From an uncultured Lachnospiraceae bacterium (GTDB taxonomy: Bacteria; Bacillota; Clostridia; Lachnospirales; Lachnospiraceae), in NCBI GenBank assembly GCA_947625875.1, contig CANQQG010000016.1:1-43898 (forward strand): DNA of 43,898 nucleotides. Reading direction: 5' to 3'. A model generated the notes under the pieces. That model did not search any database, was not told where the DNA came from, and was given only the letters and a program-made list of their open reading frames with translations. Below, in pieces: positions 31,925 to 40,983 of the stretch (position 1 is its first letter; the number at the start of each line of letters is the position of its first letter). A program made the translations under genes and the position numbers.

Positions 31925-32716
31925 CTATCGCCTTGATTCCCGGCTCAGATACACAAAATAATAGCCAATGCCGACAATGCCGACTCCGCCCGCCATATTT
32001 CCCAATGTGACCGGCAGCAGATTGTCGGAAAGAAAACCCGACATAGTGAGCGATTCCGCCGCAATCTGGTACTCTTCCGAGACAAACAGCCCCGCCGGGA
32101 TAAAATACATATTTGCCACGCAATGCTCAAAGCCGGACAGCACAAAAAGCATGATCGGCAGATACAGCCCGATGATCTTCCCTGCCACATCCTCTGCGGA
32201 AAAGGAAACCCAGACCGCAATGCACACTAAAATATTGCACAAAACCGCCCGGCAGAAGGCGTCCTGGAACGTAAGCGAAACTTTCGCCTGCGCCGTCGCC
32301 ACGACGGATTCCGCCAGCCTGCCGTCAAACAGCGAATACGCATGGCCGCACGTCAGCATCGCCGCGACAAAAATGCTTCCCACTAAATTTCCTATGTATG
32401 CGATCGCCCAGTTTCCGAGCATTCCCTTTACCGTCGCTTTTTTATCCAATACGGAAATGATAATCAGGTTATTTCCGGTAAACAGTTCCGCGCCCGCCAT
32501 GATCACCATCATAAGGCCGACCGGAAAGACCAGCGCGCCTAAAAATTTCCCAAGTGAGCCGCCCACGTCCACCGCAACCACCTGGCTGCCAAACGCGCCA
32601 AACGCAATAAACATCCCTGCAAATATTCCCAGTACAAATATCTTATTGACGGAAAGCCGCGTCTTTGCAGCCCCCGCCGCCGAATATCTCTTTGCAATTT
32701 CCGCTGGTCCGTACAT
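31925..32716 (-). CDS. Formate/nitrite transporter (FNT) family channel
   Basis: Pentameric membrane channel for small monovalent anions such as formate, nitrite or hydrosulfide. Its 263 residues predict six helices with the FNT signatures FGSQVVAVDVGGSLGKFLGA, GLMMVIMAGAELFTGNN, and FVLSGFEHCVANMYFIPAGLF with the central pore His. The start at 32716 (MYGPAEIAKRY) has AGAGG and GGGGGA just upstream. It ends 51 bases before speA in the same orientation, with no terminator seen. With PFOR in the genome, formate is a reasonable substrate. Its link to polyamine synthesis is unexplained. Confidence 0.88.
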   Translation of the reverse strand: MYGPAEIAKRYSAAGAAKTRLSVNKIFVLGIFAGMFIAFGAFGSQVVAVDVGGSLGKFLGALVFPVGLMMVIMAGAELFTGNNLIIISVLDKKATVKGMLGNWAIAYIGNLVGSIFVAAMLTCGHAYSLFDGRLAESVVATAQAKVSLTFQDAFCRAVLCNILVCIAVWVSFSAEDVAGKIIGLYLPIMLFVLSGFEHCVANMYFIPAGLFVSEEYQIAAESLTMSGFLSDNLLPVTLGNMAGGVGIVGIGYYFVYLSRESRR

Positions 32717-32764
32717 ACCTCTGCAATCCCCCTTATATTTTTTTATTTTATGCTGACATAACAA

Positions 32765-32816
32765 TGTCCCCTATATGGCAGCCCCTAAGTTTGCAGGGTC
32801 TGCCATACAGGGAACA
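32765..32816. repeat. Long inverted repeat (17-bp stem) ahead of the FNT-polyamine block
   Basis: Arms 32765-32781 and 32800-32816 pair over 17 bp with two G-U pairs. The loop contains a second CCCT/AGGG stem (32783-32786 and 32795-32798) around AAGTTTGC. No U tract follows on either strand. It lies 48 bases past the MCP stop and 48 bases before the FNT start, so it could be a Rho-type or processed 3' end, a leader regulatory element, or a small mobile palindrome. Confidence 0.7.
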
Positions 32817-32864
32817 TTTCAGGTAAATCCTTTACTGTTTTATTATTTCCGGATATCCGGCGCC

Positions 32865-34607
32865 TTAGAACTTCACAAACCGATCCGCTTCTTCTGTAAG
32901 GTTCCCGGCGATCTGCCTGTTATCATTCATCGCATTTGCGATCTCTCCGATATCCTTCACCAGATCGGAAGTGTTTGCGGCTACGTTCGTCGTGCTGTTC
33001 GTACTCTCGTCAACCGCCGAATTAATGCCGTTAATGGACTCCGTAATGCTTTCCATCAGCTGCTTCAGGTTGATGGACATATCATTAAACCGGGTTACAA
33101 TGCCATTGACATGGACAGCGTCTTCATTATACTGCTTGCCGGCATTTACAAATCCGTCATAATCCGGAAGGATCGTATCATTTATGTAATCTACAATAGA
33201 ATTTGCATTCTTGATCAGTTCATTTACCGCTTCGATCACCATATTGTTGATCGTCTGGATATTATTGGCGGCTTCCCGGCTGGAATTTGCCAGCTGGCTG
33301 ATCTCGTCCGCTACGACCGCGAACCCGCGCCCGGCTTCGCCCGCCCTCGCCGCTTCGATCGAAGCGTTCAGCGACAGGAGGTTCGTCTGGCTGGAAATAT
33401 TCAGGATCTCATTTGTCAGGTCATTGACGCGGTCTACGCTCTTGCTGCTCTCAATCGCCTGTTTCAGCTGCGTGATGATTTCGTTTATGATATTGCTTGT
33501 ATTCTGCTTATTGTCAACTGCGTTCTGCTCCAGGTCTTCCGCGCGTTTCTGCATACCCGCCGCATAATCATACAGCCCCTGCGACGCGTCCGAGAGCTCA
33601 ATGATATTTTCATCAACCGTTCCGACATTCTCCTTGATATTCGCCAGGGACGATGAGATCTCTTCCATCGAAGCGGATAATTCTTCCATAACAGAAGAAA
33701 TGTCATAGGAGTTGTCATTTGCCGTAGAGATCTTGTCAGACACAAGGTTTACGATCGAGCCAAGCTGCCCGGAGCTGGAATTGATCTGCCCCATAATGCC
33801 CTGCAGGGTCTGGATAAACGTATTGATGCCGTTTGCCAGCGTACCGATCTCATCTGTGCAGAAGCACTGCACGCGCTTTGTCAGGTCGCCCTCTCCCGCG
33901 TCGATCGTGGCGATCACGTCGCGGAGCTGTTTGTTGATATTGATCAGGCGCTTTACGCACCACTTCCAGCTCACCCATACGACAAACGCAAATACAAGGG
34001 CCGCCACTACGATCAGCACGATGATAATGCGCGTCACAAAATTATAAACTTTCTGCTGTTCCGTCACAGCGGTCTCCAGATCGGTTTTGTTTCTGGCGGT
34101 TATCTCTTCCAGCTCTGCGGTGAGTTCCGTCCCCGCCGCCTTTAAGTCCACATTGGCAAGCGACGTCGCCTCTTCCTTATTCCCGTTTGCGCTGTCGTCC
34201 AGAATGCGGTCATAAATCACAAGGTAATCCGCATAATCCGCCTTGAACTGGTCGAACATCTCCCGCATCTCATCCTTTGCGATCAGCGTCTCAAATTCAT
34301 CGCATGTGGTGGAAATCTTTTCCTTCAGCGAATCCGCCTCTTCAATCAATACACCCTGCAGCTCGGTATCGCCTTCCGCCACAATATGCGCGAACGCTAC
34401 GCGCCTGAGCGTCTGGTACGCCGCCGTTATGTCCCCCACCTTTTCAATTTTCACCGCATAATTGCCTGAAATCGCCGTACTGGCGTTCATGATCTGGCTC
34501 ATGCTCTGAAGCCCGGCAAATCCCATTGCGAGCATCAGGCAGCCCAGAATCGCGACAGGAACCAGGATCTTGATCCTGATACTTAAGTTTTTTAGAAACA
34601 TTGACAT
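32865..34607 (-). CDS. Methyl-accepting chemotaxis protein
   Basis: Transmembrane chemoreceptor of 580 residues that controls CheA. TM1 is at about 12-34, followed by a four-helix-bundle-type extracellular domain (about 35-188, HBM/4HB_MCP-like, [26 protein letters not shown]). TM2 is at about 191-213, then a HAMP domain, and a long cytoplasmic coiled coil with the conserved hairpin [33 protein letters not shown]. The start at 34607 has GGTGGAG five bases upstream; the longer ORF has no site. Its ligand cannot be read from sequence. It has a good sigma-A promoter rather than a sigma-28 one. Confidence 0.95.
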   Translation of the reverse strand: MSMFLKNLSIRIKILVPVAILGCLMLAMGFAGLQSMSQIMNASTAISGNYAVKIEKVGDITAAYQTLRRVAFAHIVAEGDTELQGVLIEEADSLKEKISTTCDEFETLIAKDEMREMFDQFKADYADYLVIYDRILDDSANGNKEEATSLANVDLKAAGTELTAELEEITARNKTDLETAVTEQQKVYNFVTRIIIVLIVVAALVFAFVVWVSWKWCVKRLININKQLRDVIATIDAGEGDLTKRVQCFCTDEIGTLANGINTFIQTLQGIMGQINSSSGQLGSIVNLVSDKISTANDNSYDISSVMEELSASMEEISSSLANIKENVGTVDENIIELSDASQGLYDYAAGMQKRAEDLEQNAVDNKQNTSNIINEIITQLKQAIESSKSVDRVNDLTNEILNISSQTNLLSLNASIEAARAGEAGRGFAVVADEISQLANSSREAANNIQTINNMVIEAVNELIKNANSIVDYINDTILPDYDGFVNAGKQYNEDAVHVNGIVTRFNDMSINLKQLMESITESINGINSAVDESTNSTTNVAANTSDLVKDIGEIANAMNDNRQIAGNLTEEADRFVKF

Positions 34608-34762
34608 AAAAACTCCACCTTTCTGTAAATTTACCGGCGCGCAGAAAGCCACCCCCGCCCTGTGCGCTCCGGCCTTTCACTGTATTTTTGATATTCATTT
34701 GCAGGAAATCCTCTGTCTTTTTTCACAAAAAGGCAACCGGCCGAAATCCCGCGTCTTATAAT

Positions 34763-34791
34763 ATAATATATTATTTTTTTTCATCTGTCCA
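34763..34791 (-). promoter_or_regulatory. sigma-A promoter of the MCP gene
   Basis: TGGACA (-35, 34786-34791), a 17-base A-rich spacer and TATTAT (-10, 34763-34768) on the minus strand, 27 bases past the subtilase stop. The leader is about 150 bases long and holds no other gene. Confidence 0.6.
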
Positions 34792-34817
34792 GTTTTTTAT
34801 GTAAAATGTCCAAAAAA

Positions 34818-36590
34818 CTACCCAAAAATATTCAGGCTGTCGCGCAGGCACAATACCCCCCAGCCGACCAGCGGGTTCGGGTATTCCGAAATCCCCTGCA
34901 GCGGCTTCGCCCCGCGCTGCAGAAACGCCCTGACCTTCTCCCCGTACAGATAGACGTCATTCCCCTGCACGATCCCCCATTCCATCAGAAGGGCCGCGCT
35001 GCCCGTCACAAACGGGGCCGCCATGGACGTGCCGCTTTTTGCCGTATAGCCGCCGTTTGGCGCCGCAGAGACGATCCCCACGCCGGGCGCCGCCAGATCC
35101 GGTTTGATCAGATGGTTCTGCCGCGTATAGCCCCTGCCGGAAAAATCAGCCAGCTGGCCGCTGCGCGAATCATACGCCGCGACAGAGACCACCTTTTCAG
35201 CCGTAGCCGGGATGGTGATCGTCGTCCGCTCCGTCGGGTATAAAAACCCTGTGCCGATATTCAGGCTGCCCGCCCCCGGCAGCCACATATCGTAATCTCC
35301 CTGCACAATGCGTTCCGGGAACAGAAGCAGCTCCCACACGCCGCTGTCAATGTAATCACGCGCCGGCAGCAGCTCGATGTAGATTTCCTGATAAACGCTG
35401 TACGGGCTCGGCTCCCCGTAATACAAAAGGATCTCCGTCCGCCCGAGCGTAAAACGCTGCGGCCCGAGGACCGGCCGGATTATGCCCGCCGTCGCGCCCG
35501 AAGGGCTCACAAGCTGGACGTCAAAAACGTCCGTATAGGACTTCCAGATCTGAATGCTCAAAGAGGTCTCATAGGGGGCGACCGCAAGCTGCACTTTATT
35601 TGCGTCATCCGCGTCCGCCCGCACGACGCCCGACGTGTGGACGCTGCCCGCGCCCTCATTCCCGCTCCCGGCGACAATGACATTTTTCCAGTACCCGCTC
35701 AGGCTGTCTAAATAAGTTTCTGTCAAAGATGTGCCGCTGTGCGACCCGTAATTATTCCCAAAGCTCAGGTTTATCGCAATGGGCAGGCCGAGCCGCCGCG
35801 CTGTGCGCACCAGATAGTCAACGGCCATCATCAGCTCCACCGTACTCGGAAATCCATTTTCCCGCGGCGTCCCGAGCTTCACGACAAGCAGGCCGCTCTC
35901 ATAAGCGACGCCTCTGTAACGGCCGCCCGACGCCCTGCCGTTTCCCGCCATAATGCCCGCCACATGTGTGCCGTGCCCGCTGCTGTCGGCGGTGCGTATC
36001 CCTGCGGCGCTGTTTTCCGCATCCCCTTTTAGCGCAAGGTTTAACTGCTCCTGCGTAAATTCCACGCCCCGGTCATAGCCCTCCGGCGGCGCAAGCCCTG
36101 CTTCCGGATCCGGCTCCAATGTCTGGTCCCAGATCGCAAGGATGCGGCTTGTGCCGTCGGGATTGCAGAAATCGGGATGCCGCCAGTCAATGCCGCTGTC
36201 AGCCAGCCCGCAGATGACTCCTTTTCCGGAGAGCCCGTACGGATTGCCCTGCGCCGCGCGGATACAGGAAGCGCGCACGCCCTGTTCCACAGCAAAAAAC
36301 AGGCGTTTTGGCTTTTCAATATATTCGATCTCCGCACGCTGCGTAAAATCCGCCATCAGCTCCCGCGGCAGCGTCACGACCGCATAGCCGTTTAACAGCT
36401 CCACAACCGACAGCTGCGGATATTCCGCTCTCAGTCCTTCCAGCCCGGCGGAATGCCTGACGACCAGCTCCCACGTATCCTCCGCGCGGTCATAACCGGC
36501 CTGAAGGTCGGGCGAGCGCTCCAGCTCGCGCTCCGTAGCGTCCAGCGCAAGGTTCAGCAGATTTTCCCGTTTCGGGTTTCGATCACTCAT
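34818..36590 (-). CDS. Subtilisin-like serine protease, Csp-like (S8)
   Basis: A 590-residue S8 peptidase with an intact triad: Asp131 (GLADSGIDWRHPDF), His206 (SSGHGTHVAGIMAG) and Ser522 (GTSMAAPFVTG), plus oxyanion Asn311 (GSGNEG). An N-terminal prodomain-like segment occupies about 1-100, and a beta insert (about 325-460) interrupts the catalytic core. This is the layout of the CspA/B/C-type subtilases of Clostridia, some of which act in spore germination. No signal peptide is present. GGGAG lies eight bases before the start. It sits alone between the glycosylase and the MCP gene, so its biological role is not indicated. Confidence 0.88.
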   Translation of the reverse strand: MSDRNPKRENLLNLALDATERELERSPDLQAGYDRAEDTWELVVRHSAGLEGLRAEYPQLSVVELLNGYAVVTLPRELMADFTQRAEIEYIEKPKRLFFAVEQGVRASCIRAAQGNPYGLSGKGVICGLADSGIDWRHPDFCNPDGTSRILAIWDQTLEPDPEAGLAPPEGYDRGVEFTQEQLNLALKGDAENSAAGIRTADSSGHGTHVAGIMAGNGRASGGRYRGVAYESGLLVVKLGTPRENGFPSTVELMMAVDYLVRTARRLGLPIAINLSFGNNYGSHSGTSLTETYLDSLSGYWKNVIVAGSGNEGAGSVHTSGVVRADADDANKVQLAVAPYETSLSIQIWKSYTDVFDVQLVSPSGATAGIIRPVLGPQRFTLGRTEILLYYGEPSPYSVYQEIYIELLPARDYIDSGVWELLLFPERIVQGDYDMWLPGAGSLNIGTGFLYPTERTTITIPATAEKVVSVAAYDSRSGQLADFSGRGYTRQNHLIKPDLAAPGVGIVSAAPNGGYTAKSGTSMAAPFVTGSAALLMEWGIVQGNDVYLYGEKVRAFLQRGAKPLQGISEYPNPLVGWGVLCLRDSLNIFG

Positions 36591-36693
36591 ACGGCAGTCT
36601 CCCGCATATCGTATTGTTACAGTCTATGCGGCCGTAAGGCCGGATATTATGGCGCGGCGGCAATTTCCCGCGCGGAATCCCTTTAACGCAACA

Positions 36694-36737
36694 GCAGGAA
36701 CGTCCGTCCCGGCCAAATGCCGGACAAACGTTCCTGC
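36694..36737. repeat. Hairpin in the glycosylase-subtilase spacer
   Basis: Perfect 10-bp arms GCAGGAACGT/ACGTTCCTGC (36694-36703 and 36728-36737) with an inner CCGGC/GCCGG stem. It follows the glycosylase stop by about ten bases. No U tract is present, so a terminator role is only possible, not shown. Confidence 0.5.
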
Positions 36738-36747
36738 CGGATATCTT

Positions 36748-37248
36748 TCAGTTTTCATGAAGCAGCGCAGACGCCCACGCCTCTTCCAGCCGCGCAAGCG
36801 TCCACGCCGCGTTCGCCGGACTGGTTGACGGCAGTTTCCTCGCTTCCAGCCCGGTCTGCGGATACTGGTACCGCCGGTACAGCTCATACGCCTTGCCGCC
36901 ATTACAGACGACCGTATGGATATTGCTTTTTGCAAGCAATCCCGCCACATCGCTCGGCACGACATTCCGGATGCTGCTGTCGCTCGATCCGATGATGTCG
37001 CACTGGTCGATCACATCCCAGACGGCCAGCCGATGCCGCAATGCCAACGCCTTTTTTTCCGCAACCGTATCCGGAACCGGCTCCTGATAAATGCCCGCGA
37101 GCAGCTTCCAGAAGCGGTTTTGCGGATGCCCGTAATAAAACTTATTTTCCCGCGATTTCACCGAAGGGAACGTCCCCAGGATCAGGAGCTCCGAGGACGC
37201 GTCCCACACCGGCTCAAACATATGCCGGATCGTATGATATCCTTCCAT
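36748..37248 (-). CDS. DNA-deoxyinosine (hypoxanthine) glycosylase, UDG superfamily
   Basis: Repair enzyme of the uracil-DNA glycosylase superfamily that removes hypoxanthine left by adenine deamination. Its 166 residues begin with the family hallmark LILGTFPSVKSRENKFYYGHPQNRFWKLL (about 22-50). They continue with WDVIDQCDIIGSSDSSIRNV and a C-terminal LPSTSPANAAW motif. It differs from the family-1 Ung at 10.9-11.6 kb. It starts 14 bases after the NCS2 permease, so it is very likely co-transcribed with apt and the permease, matching a hypoxanthine/purine theme. Confidence 0.88.
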   Translation of the reverse strand: MEGYHTIRHMFEPVWDASSELLILGTFPSVKSRENKFYYGHPQNRFWKLLAGIYQEPVPDTVAEKKALALRHRLAVWDVIDQCDIIGSSDSSIRNVVPSDVAGLLAKSNIHTVVCNGGKAYELYRRYQYPQTGLEARKLPSTSPANAAWTLARLEEAWASALLHEN

Positions 37249-37262
37249 ATGGCCGGCCTTTT

Positions 37263-38621
37263 TTACAGGAAGATATATTTACAGATAAACAATACCGCCA
37301 GCACATACATTAACGGGGTGATCTTCTTTGCTTTTCCGCAGCACAGGTTAATGCATACATAAGAGATCACGCCGATCGCGATCCCCTCCGAGATGCTGTA
37401 CATCAGCGGCATCGCAAGCAGGCACAGATAAGCGGGAACCGCCTCTGTCAGATCGTCAAAATCAATTTCCACAATCGCCATCAGCATTAAAAATCCTACA
37501 AAGATCAGCGCCGGAGCCGTCGCAAAGCCCGGAATCGCCGTAAATACCGGCGCAAAGAAGATCGCCAGCAAAAACAGCAGTCCCGTTACCACCGCGGCAA
37601 GGCCCGTCCTCGCGCCCGCGCCGACTCCCGCGGAGCTTTCCACAAAGGTCGTCGTCGTAGACGTTCCGAACACCGCGCCCGCCGTCGTCGCGATCGCGTC
37701 CGCCAAAAGCGCCTGTTTGATGCGCGGCAGCTTTTCATTCCGGTCAAGCATACCCGCCTTTGTCGCCACGCCGACCAGCGTCCCGATCGTGTCAAACATA
37801 TCCACAAATAAAAACGCAAACAGCACAACGATAAAGTTCGCAATGCCCACGCCTGAGAAATCCGCGCGGAACACCTGCCCGAACGTTTCCCCGATCTTGG
37901 AAAAATCCGTTATGCCAAGGCTTGGATAAAGCGAGTAAAATCCGTTTTCCACGTCCACCGTATACAGCCCGACGGCCTGCGAGAGCATCCCCAAGATCCA
38001 CGTCACGACAATGCCGATCAAAATAGAAGCTTTTATCCCTTTGAAATACAAAACAACCGTAAGCATCAGCCCGACCAGCGCAAGGATCGCGCAGATGCCT
38101 TCCGTATGGAAATTCCCCGCAAAGTCCACATAGCTTAACAGCGTGCTGTCGTTATTTACAACCAGATGGCCGTTCTGTAAACCAATAAATGCGATGAACA
38201 ATCCAATGCCTGCGCTGACGCCTTTTTTTAACGTACTCGGAATCGCGTTAAAAATCGCTTCCCGCACATTTGTCAGCGATAATATGATAAAGATAATGCC
38301 CTCTACGGCAACGGCCGCCAGCGCGACGCGCCAGTCATAGCCCATATTACCGCAGACCGTATAGGCAAAATAGGCGTTCAGCCCCATGCCCGGCGCAAGC
38401 GCAAACGGGTAATTCGCCAGCAGCGCCATGGCAAGCGTGCCCACAAACGACGCAAGGCAGGTCGCGATCAGAACCGCCGTCGCATCCATGCCGGCCGCCG
38501 AGAGCATCGTCGGATTGACCGCCAGGATATACGCCATTGTCATAAACGTTGTGATGCCCGCCAAAACTTCCGTTCTGAATGTCGTATTGTTTTCATTCAG
38601 CTTAAATAACTTCTCAACCAT
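37263..38621 (-). CDS. NCS2/AzgA-type purine permease
   Basis: Membrane transporter of 452 residues with about 12-14 helices, predicted to import adenine, guanine or hypoxanthine with protons. Family motifs include FRTEVLAGITTFMTMAYILAVNP at the start, FALAPGMGLNAYFAYTVC, GTSTTTTFVESSAGVGAGARTGL and FLFVDMFDTIGTLVGVA. These fit the AzgA/PbuG branch rather than xanthine/uracil permeases. AGGAG lies seven bases before the ATG. It is 42 bases downstream of apt and 14 bases upstream of the glycosylase gene. Confidence 0.93.
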   Translation of the reverse strand: MVEKLFKLNENNTTFRTEVLAGITTFMTMAYILAVNPTMLSAAGMDATAVLIATCLASFVGTLAMALLANYPFALAPGMGLNAYFAYTVCGNMGYDWRVALAAVAVEGIIFIILSLTNVREAIFNAIPSTLKKGVSAGIGLFIAFIGLQNGHLVVNNDSTLLSYVDFAGNFHTEGICAILALVGLMLTVVLYFKGIKASILIGIVVTWILGMLSQAVGLYTVDVENGFYSLYPSLGITDFSKIGETFGQVFRADFSGVGIANFIVVLFAFLFVDMFDTIGTLVGVATKAGMLDRNEKLPRIKQALLADAIATTAGAVFGTSTTTTFVESSAGVGAGARTGLAAVVTGLLFLLAIFFAPVFTAIPGFATAPALIFVGFLMLMAIVEIDFDDLTEAVPAYLCLLAMPLMYSISEGIAIGVISYVCINLCCGKAKKITPLMYVLAVLFICKYIFL

Positions 38622-38663
38622 TCTTTTTCTCCTGTTTCCTTCTGTTCTTGCTCTTATAAAACC

Positions 38664-39194
38664 TTATTTCCCTTCATATGTAATGACAGACGCCACGTCA
38701 TATCCCTGCAGCCGCTCCCTGCCTTTCAGCCCTGCCAGTTCCATCAGGAAAACAATCTTTACCACTTCGCCGCCAAGCTGCTCCACCAGCTTAATGCTCG
38801 CCTCGATCGTGCCGCCTGTCGCGATCAGGTCGTCGACCAGCACGACTTTCTGCCCCGGCTTTACCGCATCTTTATGCATTTCGATCTCCGCGCTGCCGTA
38901 TTCCAGGTCATACCGCTCCGACACCGTTTCGCATGGGAGCTTTCCTTTCTTGCGGATCGGGATAAACGCCTTTCCAAGCTCATAGGCGATCGGGACGCCG
39001 AACATAAAGCCGCGCGATTCCGTCCCCGCGATCAGGTCAAAATCCACGCCGTCTAAAAGTCCCTTCATAGAATCGATCGCAAGCTTAAGCCCGTCCGGAT
39101 CCTGCAGAACGCTCGTCACGTCCCGAAACATAATGCCCGGCTCCGGAAAATCCGGAATGCACCTTACATACTCCTCCATCGTTTTCATTTGCAT
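38664..39194 (-). CDS. apt: Adenine phosphoribosyltransferase
   Basis: Salvages adenine to AMP using PRPP. Its 176 residues match the family: EEYVRCIPDFPEPGIMFRDVTSVL at the start, ESRGFMFGVPIAYELGKAFIPIRKKGKLP in the middle, and the PRPP-binding VVLVDDLIATGGTIEASIKLVEQLGG. The GGAG ribosome binding site is four bases from the chosen ATG and ten from the next in-frame ATG, so the start is uncertain by two codons. It begins 29 bases after the GH43 lipoprotein stop with no terminator between them. Confidence 0.96.
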   Translation of the reverse strand: MQMKTMEEYVRCIPDFPEPGIMFRDVTSVLQDPDGLKLAIDSMKGLLDGVDFDLIAGTESRGFMFGVPIAYELGKAFIPIRKKGKLPCETVSERYDLEYGSAEIEMHKDAVKPGQKVVLVDDLIATGGTIEASIKLVEQLGGEVVKIVFLMELAGLKGRERLQGYDVASVITYEGK

Positions 39195-39223
39195 TGATCT
39201 CCTTTTCTGTAATTTTTTATCGC

Positions 39224-40873
39224 TTACTTACTGCCCCAGATACACTCGTTATTATTGCCGATTGCGCTGAACGTCATTACCTTTTCTCCATTATCGTCCG
39301 TCTGCTCATAGAAAAAGCCCTTATAGACGACGTCTCCCGCTGTGATCGTCACATAGTCGTAACCCTTGCCGGAATCCTTCTTTTCCCATGTCCCCGTCAT
39401 GTCTCCGGAAACCGTCCCGTCCTCAGCAAGCGTGACAGCAAGCGTATCCAGCATATTCGTATTATTCTCCGTCCCATGATTGATCAGGTCATAATCTCCC
39501 GCGACCGCCGCGTCGTCATAATTTGCGATCGTCTCATTCCGGTTTTCATAAACGGCTGTCACCGGCCACTGGTCTTCATTCATATACTGCTGGTGTACGC
39601 GCACCTCATGATATTCCGTCCCCTCATCAAACCGCTGGTGATAGATCAGGTAACGGCTGCCGTCCCCGTCGATCAGGGCTGAGTTATGCCCCGCGCTGCG
39701 GTATCCCCTCTGATCCGGAAATGCATAGTTGCTGATCAGCTTAATGCCGTATTTAAAATTATCCACGCCATTGTCCGCCGCGTTTCCGCCTGCCGCGTCC
39801 ACGTACGGGCCGGTGATATCTTTTGACCGGAACAGGCGCATATTGTAGCCGCCCTTGCGCTGTAAGCCGCCATACGTCTCATACATATAATAATATTCCG
39901 TCTCCTCGTCATAAAGGATAAACGGGCCCTCGCCGGACTGATGGTTCGCGCCCGCGATATGCACGCCGTAATAACGGTCCACATAATTGCCGGAAACTTC
40001 GTCCGTAGAATCCACGCCCGGATAAAGCACAAGCCCCGTTTCCGGATCCACTTCCAAAACAAACAGGCCGCCCGACCACGAACCGTATACCATGTACAGC
40101 TTATCGTCCGCGCCCTCTACGATCGTCGGATCGATGGCGTTCGGCGCATAATCCGTATTGTATTCGCTGCCGCGGAACCACTTTTCATTTACTTCGTCAA
40201 TGCCGCCGTTTTCCGAGCCCTTTTCAATCAGCTCCTTAAAATTCAGGTAATCGTTGTCCCATTTTGTATTCCGCTGGCTATTTCCGTCCGGCGTGCCGTC
40301 CGCCGTAATGCCGGAATAGATCAGGGTGTCGACATACGCATACGGCCCCTCGATCGTCTTTGACGCGGCCAGGCCGATGCAGGAGCGCCGCCATGTGGAA
40401 GACGCGCTGTAATACATCAGGTACGCGCCTTTGCTGCCGTCCTCCCATTTATAAGCGTCGTCCCAGTATACATCCGGCGCCCAGACCGCAAAACCGCCCA
40501 AATGGTCGCCATCATTATATCCCGCCCACTCAAAGGACTCTGCAAAATTTTCCGCCAGGTTTCCATACACCGGATTATTTTCCGTATTTTCATAATCCGC
40601 CGTAATCTGCGTCCAGTTTACCAGATCGTCCGATTTTGCTGTGGCAAGATGGGAACCGAACACATAATATGTCCCGGTATCCACGTCTTTTACGATCGAC
40701 GGGTCATGGACGCTGACTCTGCTGATGTCGTAATACCCCGTCGTCACAACCGGCTTTTCTTTGGTCGGAGCCTCTTTTTTCTCCGTCTTTGTCCCCCCGG
40801 TCAGCGAACAGGCCACAAGCGCAACCGCCAGCACGCCCACCGCCAGACTGGAAACTACTTTCTTATTCATCAT
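39224..40873 (-). CDS. GH43 arabinan-active lipoprotein
   Basis: Predicted arabinan endo-1,5-alpha-L-arabinanase-type glycoside hydrolase anchored in the membrane. Its 549 residues have a signal with lipobox ALVAC (Cys22). A Thr/Lys/Glu linker precedes the five-blade propeller domain, which has base Asp57 (SVHDPSIV), the modulating Asp in NAIDPTIV and acid Glu in SGEGPFILY. GHNS, with the Ca-site-linked His, is present. A C-terminal beta domain (about 435-549) resembles that of B. subtilis AbnB-type enzymes. AGGAG lies eight bases before the start. It is a close paralogue of the next GH43, without that protein's extra modules. It is preceded by a promoter and palindromic operator. Confidence 0.92.
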   Translation of the reverse strand: MMNKKVVSSLAVGVLAVALVACSLTGGTKTEKKEAPTKEKPVVTTGYYDISRVSVHDPSIVKDVDTGTYYVFGSHLATAKSDDLVNWTQITADYENTENNPVYGNLAENFAESFEWAGYNDGDHLGGFAVWAPDVYWDDAYKWEDGSKGAYLMYYSASSTWRRSCIGLAASKTIEGPYAYVDTLIYSGITADGTPDGNSQRNTKWDNDYLNFKELIEKGSENGGIDEVNEKWFRGSEYNTDYAPNAIDPTIVEGADDKLYMVYGSWSGGLFVLEVDPETGLVLYPGVDSTDEVSGNYVDRYYGVHIAGANHQSGEGPFILYDEETEYYYMYETYGGLQRKGGYNMRLFRSKDITGPYVDAAGGNAADNGVDNFKYGIKLISNYAFPDQRGYRSAGHNSALIDGDGSRYLIYHQRFDEGTEYHEVRVHQQYMNEDQWPVTAVYENRNETIANYDDAAVAGDYDLINHGTENNTNMLDTLAVTLAEDGTVSGDMTGTWEKKDSGKGYDYVTITAGDVVYKGFFYEQTDDNGEKVMTFSAIGNNNECIWGSK

Positions 40874-40914
40874 AAGCTTCTCTCCTTTTCCCGCATCCTT
40901 TGCGGCATAATGTG

Positions 40915-40930
40915 TTTACCGTACGGTAAA
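40915..40930. promoter_or_regulatory. Palindromic operator of the GH43 lipoprotein gene
   Basis: Perfect 16-bp palindrome TTTACCGTACGGTAAA, downstream of the promoter and 42 bases before the start codon. A near-identical site lies at 43650-43665 in the same place of the paralogous gene. Position favours a repressor; the shape resembles LacI/GntR(AraR)-type sugar-regulator sites. Confidence 0.65.
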
Positions 40931-40953
40931 ATAATTTAAACTCCTTTAAATGA

Positions 40954-40982
40954 ATTATACCAGTCACAGCCGGATATGTAAA
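40954..40982 (-). promoter_or_regulatory. sigma-A promoter of the GH43 lipoprotein gene
   Basis: TTTACA (-35, 40977-40982), exactly 17 bases, then a perfect TATAAT (-10, 40954-40959) on the minus strand. The -35 lies next to the U tract of the preceding terminator. Confidence 0.75.
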
Positions 40983-40983
40983 G

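Noticed and set aside
32849-32860. CCGGATATCCGG palindrome just after the MCP stop, considered as a terminator
   Set aside because: It has almost no loop and no U tract; it may be a chance restriction-type palindrome.
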